From Shinella zoogloeoides (GTDB lineage Bacteria > Pseudomonadota > Alphaproteobacteria > Rhizobiales > Rhizobiaceae), in assembly GCF_003574625.1 (NCBI RefSeq), contig NZ_QNUJ01000001.1, forward strand, positions 434,001 to 498,000: a stretch of DNA of 64,000 nt, read 5' to 3'. The notes under the pieces were generated by a model. The model worked only from the letters and a program-made list of their open reading frames with translations, was not told the origin of the DNA and ran no database searches. Each line of letters opens with the position of its first letter. The first letter of the stretch is position 1. Shown in pieces: positions 26,836 to 34,499 of this stretch. A program made the translations under genes and the position numbers.

Positions 26836-28016
26836 GCGTATCTGTGTCGAAGGCGGACGCGATCGCCATCGTAGCGACCATGGATACGAAAAGCGCAGAA
26901 GTCGATTTCGTTTCCAATATCATCCGGCAATGCGGAAGGGATGTTGTCCGGATCGATGTCGGTACTTCCTCCTCATTTCCTGACCGATCGAACGATCCGG
27001 CAAGCCTGCTCAAGTCGATTGCGCAGCGCGCACGCGTATCGATAGGGGAGATGCAGGCTGATGGCAGCATAACTGCTGTGATCGGTATTGCCGGCGGTAA
27101 AGGGAGCGGCCTCTTCGGCGAGGTGGTTGCAGATCTGCCTTACGGCTTCCCCAAGCTGCTTGTATCGAGTGCGAGGCCAGCGCTTCTCGCGGAACTCGCC
27201 AAAACAAGCGACATTCTCCTTTACCCGACCTTGGTGGATCTGTTCGGCGTGAACGGCTTCACTTCACGGATACTCACAAATGCTGCTCACGCTATCGCAT
27301 CGCTGCGGTACGCGCCGCAAAAGGACGCGCGGCGCTCGATAGTCGCAATTTCCGCCTTCGGCGTAACCACTCCAGCCGTGGACCGATGCGTTCGCTTGCT
27401 CGCAGATCGCAATATCGAAGCCGTCGTGTTTCCAGCGAATGGATCAGGGGGCCGCAAGATGGAGGTTCTTATCGAAGACGGAGAATTCGACGCCGTGCTC
27501 GATCTGACGACCACAGAACTGGCGGACGAACTGCTCGGCGGAACAGCCAGTGCAGGCGATAGAAGACTGACTGCGGCGGGCTTGATGGGAATTCCTCAGC
27601 TCATTGCTCCAGGCGCCGTAGACATGGTCAACTTCGGGGTGCCGACGAGTGTTCCGGAGCGGTATGCGCATCGGTCATTCTATTCCCACACCCCCTACAC
27701 GACCCTGATGCGCACGACCCCTGAGGAAACGCGCGAGATTGGGCGGCGCACAGGATTGAAGCTCCGGAGTGCCTCAGGGCCAGTGTGCGTGATGTGGCCC
27801 GAGAAAGGTGTCTCCGACTACGATCGCGAGAACGGGGTGTTTCACGATCCTGCTGCAAACGAGGCCTGGCTTTCGGGTGTCGAGGACACTCTTCCAGAGA
27901 CGGCCAAGTGCATCAAAATCCCATTCCACATCAACGATCCTGAATTCGCCGATGCTGCCGTCGCGTGGATCCTTGAGAAAATCAAAAGCGAGGTTGTAGC
28001 CGATGAAAATGTTTGA
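26832..28016 (+). CDS. UPF0261 / Tm-1-like ATP-binding domain protein
   Basis: 394-aa protein of the UPF0261 family, homologous to the N-terminal half of the tomato virus-resistance protein Tm-1. Landmarks: AIVATMDTKSAEVDFV at the start (two-domain nucleotide-binding fold), GIAGGKGSGLF loop near 77-87, NGSGGRKMEVLIEDGEFDAVLDLTTTELADEL, and HTPYTTLMRTTPEE. In Tm-1 this domain is fused to the TIM barrel that here is a separate downstream gene (14-bp overlap), so the two products very likely form one functional unit. Biochemical function in bacteria is not established. Translation appears coupled to the 20-codon leader. Confidence 0.82.
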   Translation: MSVSVSKADAIAIVATMDTKSAEVDFVSNIIRQCGRDVVRIDVGTSSSFPDRSNDPASLLKSIAQRARVSIGEMQADGSITAVIGIAGGKGSGLFGEVVADLPYGFPKLLVSSARPALLAELAKTSDILLYPTLVDLFGVNGFTSRILTNAAHAIASLRYAPQKDARRSIVAISAFGVTTPAVDRCVRLLADRNIEAVVFPANGSGGRKMEVLIEDGEFDAVLDLTTTELADELLGGTASAGDRRLTAAGLMGIPQLIAPGAVDMVNFGVPTSVPERYAHRSFYSHTPYTTLMRTTPEETREIGRRTGLKLRSASGPVCVMWPEKGVSDYDRENGVFHDPAANEAWLSGVEDTLPETAKCIKIPFHINDPEFADAAVAWILEKIKSEVVADENV

Positions 28017-28830
28017 ACGTTCGGAAATCCTTTCGGCTGTGGCTGAGCAGACCGCAAGCGGAAATGCCATTCTGGCCGCAGGAAGTAGTTGCGGCCTGGT
28101 CGCCAAGTGCGCGGTGCTGGGTGGAGCGGACATGCTGGTCGTCTACAGCACCGGCCTTTCGCGTCTTATGGGCCTGCCAACGAGCCGGATTGGAGATTCG
28201 AACGCACGGACCATCGAAATGGCGGACGAGATCCGGAACGTCGTCTCGACCGTCCCAGTGATCGGCGGCGTCGAGGCATGGGATCCTGTCAGACTTGACC
28301 TTGATCGCCTGCTCGACAGGTTCTGGGCCGCTGGATACTCCGGTGTGATCAACTACCCCACCATCTCGACGATGGGTGATAAATGGCGCGATCGAAGAGG
28401 CCGCGTTGGTCTGGGTTTCGACCGGGAGGTCGAGATGATCAGGTTGGCGCGACAGAAGAATATTTTCTCGATGGCCTACGTAGCCTCGGCTGAAGATGCG
28501 GCTGCGATGGCAGAAGCGGGAGCGGACTGCATTGTTCCTCACGTAGGGGCAACCCGCGGGGGCTTGGTCGGTCACGAGGAAGGCCAGGCGGTCCAGGAAG
28601 CAGTCGTGAAGATCAACAAGATCAACGATGCCGCCAGAGCCGTACGATCCGACATCATTCTTCTTGCCCATGGCGGCGCTGTCGCGGAACCCGAAGACAC
28701 GGTAGAAGTGTATCGGCAGACGAAGTGTGTTGGCTTCGTAGGAGCTTCCTCGATCGAAAGGATACCGATCGAGCGGGCAGTGCAGGCAGTTGCCAAGGCG
28801 TTCAAAGCCGTCCCGGTCCCCCGTTCCTGA
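28003..28830 (+). CDS. TIM-barrel protein, Tm-1 C-terminal/PEP-hydrolase-like
   Basis: 275-aa TIM barrel of the 'phosphoenolpyruvate hydrolase family' (the C-terminal partner domain of plant Tm-1). Conserved strand ends: ILAAGSSCGLVAKCA, ADMLVVYSTGLSRLMG, VIGGVEAWDP, GYSGVINYPT, VEMIRRLA-like EVEMIRLARQK, ADCIVPHVGATRGGL, LLAHGGAVAEPED and the closing phosphate-type loop GFVGASSIERIP. Full length, in contrast to the 26071 copy. It overlaps the UPF0261 gene by 14 bp, arguing for a fixed stoichiometric pair. The annotated PEP-hydrolase name is historical; I infer a lyase or hydrolase of an oxo-acid or sugar acid made in this pathway. Confidence 0.8.
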   Translation: MKMFERSEILSAVAEQTASGNAILAAGSSCGLVAKCAVLGGADMLVVYSTGLSRLMGLPTSRIGDSNARTIEMADEIRNVVSTVPVIGGVEAWDPVRLDLDRLLDRFWAAGYSGVINYPTISTMGDKWRDRRGRVGLGFDREVEMIRLARQKNIFSMAYVASAEDAAAMAEAGADCIVPHVGATRGGLVGHEEGQAVQEAVVKINKINDAARAVRSDIILLAHGGAVAEPEDTVEVYRQTKCVGFVGASSIERIPIERAVQAVAKAFKAVPVPRS

Positions 28831-28863
28831 TCCTCGATCCATTATCTATTCAGCGAGACTGAT

Positions 28864-30597
28864 ATGACCCTAGCATCCGCTTCTATCGGCACCAGGCCTG
28901 CCGATTCCAGCCAATGGGACGAAATCTATGATGTCGTCGCCGTTGGCAGCGGAGCAGCAGGCCTATCTGCTGCTCTGTTCGCCTCGCAATCCGGACTTAA
29001 AGTCCTCATATGCGAGAAGTCTCCCAAGCTGGGCGGAACGACGGCCCTCTCTAACGGAATGATCTGGGTGCCTTGCTCTCCGCAGGCCATCGCAGCAAAA
29101 GTTGCCGACAGCATCGAGAATGCGAGGACCTATCTTAGGAACGAACTGGGTAACTACTACCGGGAGGATTTTGTTGAGGCGTACCTGACTGACGGACCGG
29201 CGGCCTTGAGCCAGATAGCTGACGGGACTGACGTCAAGTTCACGCTGGCCTCTGCACCGGACTATCATTCCAGCCAGATCGGCGGTGTGGAGTCCGGTCG
29301 AGCCCTTAGCCCTGCACCATACGACGGCCGTCTTCTCGGGAAGGATTTCGATCTCGTCGGTGATCCCATTCGTGTTGTCTTGGGGGGTATGATGATCTCC
29401 TCCGGCGAAGTGACGAAGTTCTTGAATCCATTGAAGTCGGTCGATTCGATGCGGCATGTCCTGAAGCGCGTGGGACGTTACGCTCGCGACAGAATGTCGT
29501 ATCGTCGCGGAACCGAGTTCAGTGGCGGAAACGCCCTGATTGCGCGTTTCATAGCCAGCCTTAGGAAGCGTCAGGTCGCGATCTGGACCGAAGCCCCGCT
29601 TGTCCGCCTTGTTATCGAGGATCAAAAGGTGGTGGGCGCAATTATCCGCCGCAACGGTCGAGATTTGCGTGTCAGGGCTGATAGAGGCGTGGTTCTCGCG
29701 ACAGGGGGCTTTCCCCGCGACGCAGGCCTCCGGGCATCACTAAGTGGACCGCACCAGCATGATGATACGCTTGCTCACCCGGACTCTACGGGGGATGGCA
29801 TCAAGCTCGCCCAGCAAGCAGGTGGCGCCATAGACAATGATGTGGCGAGTGCAGGGTTCTGGACCCCGGTTTCACTCCTGCGTGACAAGAAAGGTGGCCA
29901 GCAGACAGTACCGTATGGGTGGCTGGATCGCGGCCGCCCGGGAGTGATCGCCGTCGGGCCCGATGCGCGGCGCTTCGTTAACGAGTCCAATTCTTATCAC
30001 GATATCTGCCTTGCGATGTTCAAGAACGGATACCCGAAGGACAAGCGCTTTTTTTTCATCTGCGACTCCGAGTTTCTTAAAAAGCGCGGAATGGGACACA
30101 TGTTGCCGTGGCCGTGGACCATGGGAACAAGGGCATATGAGCGGGTCGACTACATCAAGGTGGGTGCGACAATCGCCGACCTTGCTAGGAAGATAGGGAT
30201 CGATGCCAAGGATCTTGAGAAGACCGTCGAAGAGCACAATACGCATGCGCGGTCTGGCAAGGATCCTTACTTCCAGCGCGGAGAGTCTGCTTTCAACCGC
30301 ATGCTGGGCGACCCTTCAGTTGGAACGGTGAACCCAAACCTCGGATCGATCACTGCCGGTCCGTTCATCGCTCTGCCGATCGTGCCGGCTACCCTGGGGA
30401 CCGCGACGGGACTATCAACTGACACGTGGGGGCACGTGCTCGATCAAGACGGAAAGCAGATTCAAGGACTGTACGCTTGCGGCAATGACGCAACTTCGCT
30501 CATGCGTGGCCTTTATCCAGGTGCCGGGATCACGATCGGACCAGGTATCGTTTTCGCATACCGAGCCGCAAAAGCTCTTGCTGGTCGCAATTCGTGA
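28864..30597 (+). CDS. FAD-dependent dehydrogenase/reductase (fumarate reductase/ketosteroid dehydrogenase type)
   Basis: 577-aa flavoprotein. N-terminal dinucleotide-binding motif VVAVGSGAAGLSAALFA with Glu in ICEKSPKLGGTTALSNG (about 25-65), the second ATGGFPRDAG motif near 280, and the C-terminal FAD block GLYACGNDATSLMRGLYPGAGITIGPGIVFAYRAA. This is the FAD_binding_2 family of fumarate reductase flavoproteins and 3-oxosteroid 1-dehydrogenases; the YPGAG-T-GP C-terminus resembles the steroid-dehydrogenase branch. No signal peptide is evident. It probably oxidises or reduces a C=C or alcohol in the pathway substrate; a steroid substrate is unlikely next to a sugar importer. Confidence 0.8.
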   Translation: MTLASASIGTRPADSSQWDEIYDVVAVGSGAAGLSAALFASQSGLKVLICEKSPKLGGTTALSNGMIWVPCSPQAIAAKVADSIENARTYLRNELGNYYREDFVEAYLTDGPAALSQIADGTDVKFTLASAPDYHSSQIGGVESGRALSPAPYDGRLLGKDFDLVGDPIRVVLGGMMISSGEVTKFLNPLKSVDSMRHVLKRVGRYARDRMSYRRGTEFSGGNALIARFIASLRKRQVAIWTEAPLVRLVIEDQKVVGAIIRRNGRDLRVRADRGVVLATGGFPRDAGLRASLSGPHQHDDTLAHPDSTGDGIKLAQQAGGAIDNDVASAGFWTPVSLLRDKKGGQQTVPYGWLDRGRPGVIAVGPDARRFVNESNSYHDICLAMFKNGYPKDKRFFFICDSEFLKKRGMGHMLPWPWTMGTRAYERVDYIKVGATIADLARKIGIDAKDLEKTVEEHNTHARSGKDPYFQRGESAFNRMLGDPSVGTVNPNLGSITAGPFIALPIVPATLGTATGLSTDTWGHVLDQDGKQIQGLYACGNDATSLMRGLYPGAGITIGPGIVFAYRAAKALAGRNS

Positions 30598-30606
30598 GGA
30601 ATTCAG

Positions 30607-31029
30607 ATGCTGACAATAAACAGATTAAGTCTCGCCGACGCTCACATCCTGATCGGCGGTGCTCGTGCAAAGGCTGAAGAAATCGGCGTTCCCATGTGTA
30701 TTGCGATCACCGACGAGTCCGGGCAACTGATAGCATTCGAGCGAATGGACGGTGGCAAGATAACAAGTACAATCATCGCCCAAGACAAAGCCTACACCGC
30801 TGCCGGGGCGAAGAGATCAACGGAAAGCTATGGTACAGCCAGTCAACCGGGACAGCCTGCCTATGGTATCAACTCGACAATTGGCGGTCGATTGACGGTA
30901 GTTGCTGGTGGCATTCCGGTGATTGTCGAGGGCGAGGTTGTGGGCGGCATTGGCGTCAGTTCCGGTACACCAGCGCAGGATCACGCCTGTGCTCTCGCAG
31001 GAATCGACCGTTTTCTAGTCGAAGTTTGA
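30607..31029 (+). CDS. GlcG/HbpS family protein
   Basis: 140-aa protein of the GlcG/HbpS (DUF336) family. Typical blocks: LADAHILIGGARAKAEEIGVPM, AITDESGQLIAFERMDGGKI, ASTIIAQDKAYTA-like TIIAQDKAYTAAGAK, and GGIPVIVEGEVVGGIGVSSGTPAQDHACA. Members bind heme or flavin-like ligands or act as accessory subunits of oxidoreductases and appear in glycolate and diol loci. Nine bp behind the flavoprotein gene, so likely its accessory partner. Last gene of the cluster, followed by a strong hairpin. Confidence 0.82.
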   Translation: MLTINRLSLADAHILIGGARAKAEEIGVPMCIAITDESGQLIAFERMDGGKITSTIIAQDKAYTAAGAKRSTESYGTASQPGQPAYGINSTIGGRLTVVAGGIPVIVEGEVVGGIGVSSGTPAQDHACALAGIDRFLVEV

Positions 31030-31081
31030 TTCCTCAAAGCTTGATCGCAAGAGTCACATCAATCTCCCAAGCAGGTGTGAC

Positions 31082-31108
31082 ATGCCCTGCAACGTCGTTG
31101 CAGGGCAT
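31082..31108. terminator. Strong perfect hairpin closing the Tm-1-like cluster
   Basis: ATGCCCTGCAACG, one base, CGTTGCAGGGCAT: 13 complementary base pairs around a single centre base (about 11 bp with a realistic loop). There is no U-run, so it may act as a bidirectional or Rho-assisted terminator or an mRNA 3' stabiliser. It sits 53 bp after the GlcG/HbpS stop. Confidence 0.6.
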
Positions 31109-31117
31109 CCAATTTAT

Positions 31118-31417
31118 CTACAGTGTAGCGTGAAAATCGGTGACCTCTTCGTAGAGGTACCGAATATTGCGTAAGTCAACGTCTTGATTGTTTGGGTCGC
31201 GCCCGTAGAGTTGAGGCGGCTGTTGCTCAGGCCCTCGAGCGATCGGCCAATCCCGATGGCAAGCAACTGGTCCAAAGGGATATTCGGGGTGAATCAAACC
31301 ACTGAACGACAGGAATGACCGTTCGTATCCATTCAAGAGCTTAAGAAACGAGATTTCTTGAATGACGATATGGGTGGAAAATCTAATGAGCGGCGGTCTC
31401 CAACTGGCCAGCTTCAT
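31118..31417 (-). CDS. Unrecognised low-GC ORF, possibly a gene remnant
   Basis: A 99-codon frame of noticeably lower GC than its neighbours. The product has no signal peptide, membrane helix or motif I recognise; the second half is Pro/Asp/Asn/Gln-rich (GPEQQPPQLYGRDPNNQDVDL). No ribosome-binding site precedes the ATG at 31417. It lies between the cluster-closing hairpin and the toxin gene. Either a small orphan gene or the leftover of a larger one; the rest of 31030-31448 shows nothing else coding. Confidence 0.25.
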   Translation of the reverse strand: MKLASWRPPLIRFSTHIVIQEISFLKLLNGYERSFLSFSGLIHPEYPFGPVACHRDWPIARGPEQQPPQLYGRDPNNQDVDLRNIRYLYEEVTDFHATL

Positions 31418-31448
31418 GTCGATGTGTAGTGGTCGGTCGACACCGATC

Positions 31449-31946
31449 CTATCGCGACAGGCGACCTTCGTCGTCGATTAGCGTCAGCCGGCAAGGCGCG
31501 GCATCGCTCCACGTCCAAAGGACTAGATTGGCATCGTCTCGGGCCGCGCCGGGTGCAAAGCTCCTCACGATCAATCCATGATAGCCGGCAGCGGCAAGCC
31601 GACCTGCGAAGGCTTGCGTCTTCGCCTCTCCGGTAGTTTTCATCTGATCGCGCCAAGTGGGATCCGCCAAATCCGCATTGTCCATGCCTTCAGCGCGCAG
31701 AGCGATATCGTCGCGCGTATCGAATATGCGTTCGAAGACCGCATCATAGGAGACGAGCGTCGTCGGTTGCAGGGAGCCGGCCTGATTGGCTTCGCGCAAA
31801 GCCGTGACGATTGACAACGACGTATAGAGTGCCGGCGTCCCCTTTCGGTTGAACCGACCTCCATAGAGTTCGGCGCCGCGTCCCGACATCGGCTCGCGTG
31901 CATAGATCGGGTTGAGCGCCCGGTAGAGTGTTCCTCGAAACTTCAT
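31449..31946 (-). CDS. RES-domain toxin
   Basis: 165-aa toxin of the RES family, NAD+-consuming enzymes with an ADP-ribosyltransferase-like fold. The opening YRALNPIYAREPMSGRGAELYGGRFNRKGTPALYTS contains the conserved Arg and the GGRFN-G-P-YTS block; the family's R and E residues continue with ALREAN. The C-terminal half has LIVRSFA and NLVLWTWSDA. Its start is 8 bp after the stop of the antitoxin gene, so it is translated from the same message. Depletion of NAD+ when unopposed is family knowledge. Confidence 0.88.
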   Translation of the reverse strand: MKFRGTLYRALNPIYAREPMSGRGAELYGGRFNRKGTPALYTSLSIVTALREANQAGSLQPTTLVSYDAVFERIFDTRDDIALRAEGMDNADLADPTWRDQMKTTGEAKTQAFAGRLAAAGYHGLIVRSFAPGAARDDANLVLWTWSDAAPCRLTLIDDEGRLSR

Positions 31947-31954
31947 CGGCGCGG

Positions 31955-32305
31955 TCAGGCGTGAACGCCGGCATCGACGGCGTCGATATAGTCGAGAACC
32001 TCGTCAGCTCGGCCATCGCGTACGAGCTGCATCGCCGTGAAGCCTGAGAAGCCGGGCAACGGTTCGGAGCGATACCAGGCATAGGCCATCAGGGCGGAGC
32101 CAAACCGAGGCTCGACCTTGTTGACGATCTCGGTCATCTCCCGAAGGCGCCGCTGCGTCTTGTCCGAGCGAATGCGGTCCTGCCGCTGGATCGCGTCCTT
32201 CCCGAGCCCTGCGGTCCGAGCGATCTCTTCGCTCGTGGTGCGCAGGGCACTGGCGATCTTGCGTGGCGAGAAAAGTCCGCCATCGGCATATTGGGCGAGA
32301 CCCAT
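31955..32305 (-). CDS. Xre/MbcA/ParS-type antitoxin (DUF2384)
   Basis: 116-aa antitoxin of the RES-Xre pair. An N-terminal HTH (about 10-55: SPRKIASALRTTSEEIARTAGLG) is followed by the DUF2384 toxin-binding domain with FSGFTAMQLVRDGRADEVLDYIDAVDAG at the C-terminus. The start at 32305 is supported by GGAGGTT seven bases upstream; an ATG at 32335 lies inside the promoter/operator. It should neutralise the RES toxin by blocking its active site and repress its own promoter at the TGACGC palindrome 33 bp upstream. Confidence 0.88.
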   Translation of the reverse strand: MGLAQYADGGLFSPRKIASALRTTSEEIARTAGLGKDAIQRQDRIRSDKTQRRLREMTEIVNKVEPRFGSALMAYAWYRSEPLPGFSGFTAMQLVRDGRADEVLDYIDAVDAGVHA

Positions 32306-32687
32306 CTCAAAACCTCCGTTCGACCTGCCAACCATTATGACGCAATATAGCGTCAGGATTCGCGGAATTCAATGAGGAGCGGAGGGGAAGAGGAGATAAG
32401 AATCGGAGAAAGATGCCGCTCGCAGATCGGGCGAACTGCTGACACAAGCTCTCAACCGCGCCTCGTACTCCCGGCTGTCGTCCTGCGCAGCGCTGTGAGC
32501 CCTGCTGGGCGGGCCAGGCAGGAGAGGCTCGGCCGCACTTGCACCAACCCGCTCGCTCGGCGTCGACGGTCTCAATAAGAGTAGGAGTTTGCATTGACGT
32601 TAAGCTTCAGACCGCGAACCGTCGGTTCGGTTCCTTTCAAGAGCTTATCAGTCACGTATGTTCATGACCTCTCGGACGCAGTCGTGC
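32306..32687. other. Intergenic region between the toxin-antitoxin pair and the GntR gene
   Basis: 382 bp. Holds the antitoxin ribosome-binding site, the TA promoter and operator (32338-32372), and beyond that about 300 bp in which I see no gene, no strong hairpin and no motif. The reading frames present lack ribosome-binding sites. Confidence 0.5.
32338..32372 (-). promoter_or_regulatory. Promoter and autoregulatory operator of the RES-Xre module
   Basis: On the minus strand: -35 TTGAAT (32372-32367), 17-bp spacer, -10 TATATT (32349-32344). The inverted repeat TGACGC-N6-GCGTCA (32338-32355) encloses the -10 element, so a bound dimer would block polymerase. It lies 33 bp before the antitoxin start, the expected place for autoregulation. 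Confidence 0.6.
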
Positions 32688-33407
32688 CTATTCCGCGGCG
32701 GCAAGGGGACCGAAGGAAACGTGGGTCGTATAGTTCTCGCGCAGGAAGGCGATGAAATTGTCCTGGAACTGCCGCGTATGGGCATGGGCCAGTTCGTCGG
32801 CCAGGTCGACGTTCTTGGCCCTGATTGCTTCCAGCATCAGTTCGTGTTCGTCGGTGAGCAGATAGCCGTCACCGCCGCGCTCCAGATATTCGAAATGCAG
32901 GTGCAGCATGCGCTGGCCCTGGTTGAGCAGCCGCTCATAGAACGAGGCTAGATAAGTGTTCTTGCCGGCATAGGCGATGGCCATGTGGAACTGCTTGTTG
33001 GCCTCCGACATCTTCAGATGCACGCCAGTTTTCACCGCCGCTTCAAACTCCTTCTGGCGCTTGGCGATGATCTTCAGGTCTGCTTCCGTCCGCAGTGTCG
33101 CGGCGAGGCGCGTGTTCATGCGCTGGGCGACGTCGAGCGCCTCGACATATTTCGGAAAGCTCGCCACCTCGATGGGAGCAACGATGGTGCTGCGGTTGGA
33201 CAGCGTCACCACCAGCTCTTCACCTGCCAGCCGGATCAGGGCCTCACGGATCGGCGAGCGCGACATGGCGAAGCGTTCGGCCAGCGTCGTCTCGTCGAGG
33301 AGCTGCCCAGGCGGCAGGGTCAGTGCCAGAATTTCGTTGCGCAGCGTGTCGTACACGCTTTTCGAGCCCATGCCGCGCACGCGTTTCGATTCAATTTCCT
33401 CAGACAC
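32688..33407 (-). CDS. GntR-family transcriptional regulator (FCD domain)
   Basis: 239-aa repressor: GntR winged helix (about 15-80) with SVYDTLRNEILALTLPPGQLLDETTLAERFAMSRSPIREALIRL-type landmarks in pieces (PPGQLLDE, MSRSPIREALIRLAGE), then an all-helical FCD effector domain (about 95-225) with metal-site candidates in FHMAIAYAG and TDEHELMLEAI. GTG start at 33407 preceded by AAGGGA. Divergent from the amino acid importer, it should sense a hydroxyproline-like compound or pathway intermediate; position corresponds to HypR of the Sinorhizobium hyp locus. Confidence 0.87.
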   Translation of the reverse strand: MSEEIESKRVRGMGSKSVYDTLRNEILALTLPPGQLLDETTLAERFAMSRSPIREALIRLAGEELVVTLSNRSTIVAPIEVASFPKYVEALDVAQRMNTRLAATLRTEADLKIIAKRQKEFEAAVKTGVHLKMSEANKQFHMAIAYAGKNTYLASFYERLLNQGQRMLHLHFEYLERGGDGYLLTDEHELMLEAIRAKNVDLADELAHAHTRQFQDNFIAFLRENYTTHVSFGPLAAAE

Positions 33408-33478
33408 TTACGTCCCTTTCCGCATGTCGCGGCCATTGGGCCAGAAAATCAGGCGCACAGCAATCGTAAAATTTCCGC

Positions 33479-33527
33479 TTGACTTTGTCGACACTGAGAC
33501 GACATAATTTCTCCAGTCGACACGGAG
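33479..33527 (+). promoter_or_regulatory. Promoter of the amino acid importer operon with repeated operator
   Basis: -35 TTGACT (33479-33484), 18-bp spacer, -10 CATAAT (33503-33508). Two copies of GTCGACAC(T/G)GAG (33487-33498 and 33516-33527, 11 of 12 identical, 29 bp apart) lie inside the spacer and just past the -10, ideally placed for repression by the divergent GntR protein. Confidence 0.55.
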
Positions 33528-33607
33528 CCGACAGAAAAAGACGACAAGAACGGCCGAAGCCGACGGGTGGAACCGCGCGTTGAACGCGCTCAAAATGGGG
33601 AATGCAC

Positions 33608-34438
33608 ATGCTTTCGAATGTGATGACGTCCGCTCTGCGGGCGACGGCCGCGCTCGCCCTGGTGGCAGGGCTTTCGACCCCTGCCATGGCCCAGGCGGCC
33701 GAAGGCTACTGGCAGGGTGTTCAGAAGAGCGGCACGCTGCGTTGCGGCGCAGCCGTCGCCCCGCCCTATGTGATGCGCGATCCGGCGAGCGGCGAATATT
33801 CTGGCTTCTACGCCGATCTTTGCCGGGAGTTCGCCGAGGCGCTTCAGGTGAAGCCCGAATTCGTCGATACGACTTGGGACAACATCGTGGCGGGCCTTCA
33901 GGCCGGCAAATGGGACGTCTCGCTGGCGCTGAACCGCACGCCGGCCCGCGCCATGGCGGTGCAGTTCTCCATCCCGGCGATGGAGTACCAAATCTCGCTC
34001 GCCTATAACAAGGACAACCCGAAGATCCCGGCCGGCGCCACATCGGTGGCCGATATCGACAAAGCTGACGTCACGCTTGCCGTCATGTCGGGCACGGCGC
34101 AGGACAAGGCGATCTCGGCGGCCGTCAAAACCGCAACGATCCTGCGTCTTCCGACCAATGACGAGACGCGCCTTGCCGTCGTCTCGCGCCGGGCGGATAT
34201 CTTGGTCGATGCTTCCGACACGAACCAGCTCTTCACCCAGTCGAACCCCGATTGGGCCGTGGCGCTGAACCCAAAGCCGGCCCTTGCCAAGCAGGGCGTT
34301 TCCTTCGGCCTGCCGCACCAGCTTTCCGCCGCCGATGTCGAGGTGGTGAATATCTTCCTTGAGGAGCGGGTCGCGACCGGCCATGTCGAGGAGCTCATCC
34401 ACAAGGCGGTTGACGAGGTTCTCACGGCCGGCCAGTGA
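33608..34438 (+). CDS. Polar amino acid ABC transporter substrate-binding protein
   Basis: 276-aa periplasmic binding protein of family 3. Signal peptide about 1-30 (ALRATAALALVAGLSTPAMAQA). Mature part: SGTLRCGAAVAPPYVMRDPASGEYSGFYADLCREFAEAL, the standard ligand-binding opening, and the Arg of ALNRTPARAMAVQFS. Of two in-frame ATGs (33602, 33608) the second is spaced seven bases from GGGG. First gene of the operon behind the GntR-controlled promoter; binds the amino acid or imino acid that the downstream enzymes degrade. Followed by a GC-rich hairpin. Confidence 0.87.
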   Translation: MLSNVMTSALRATAALALVAGLSTPAMAQAAEGYWQGVQKSGTLRCGAAVAPPYVMRDPASGEYSGFYADLCREFAEALQVKPEFVDTTWDNIVAGLQAGKWDVSLALNRTPARAMAVQFSIPAMEYQISLAYNKDNPKIPAGATSVADIDKADVTLAVMSGTAQDKAISAAVKTATILRLPTNDETRLAVVSRRADILVDASDTNQLFTQSNPDWAVALNPKPALAKQGVSFGLPHQLSAADVEVVNIFLEERVATGHVEELIHKAVDEVLTAGQ

Positions 34439-34445
34439 ACCATCC

Positions 34446-34467
34446 GGGGCCGCCTTGCCGCGGCCCC
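34446..34467 (+). promoter_or_regulatory. Intercistronic hairpin after the binding-protein gene
   Basis: Perfect GGGGCCGC, loop CTTGCC, GCGGCCCC (8-bp GC stem) between the binding-protein and ATPase genes, no U-tract. Probably sets the high binding-protein to membrane-component ratio. Confidence 0.6.
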
Positions 34468-34499
34468 GCCTGCCTGTTCCAAGGAGGAGAGTTTTGACG

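Noticed and set aside
28864-30597. Steroid degradation role for the flavoprotein
   Set aside because: Family resemblance to ketosteroid dehydrogenases only; no other steroid genes, and a sugar importer context.
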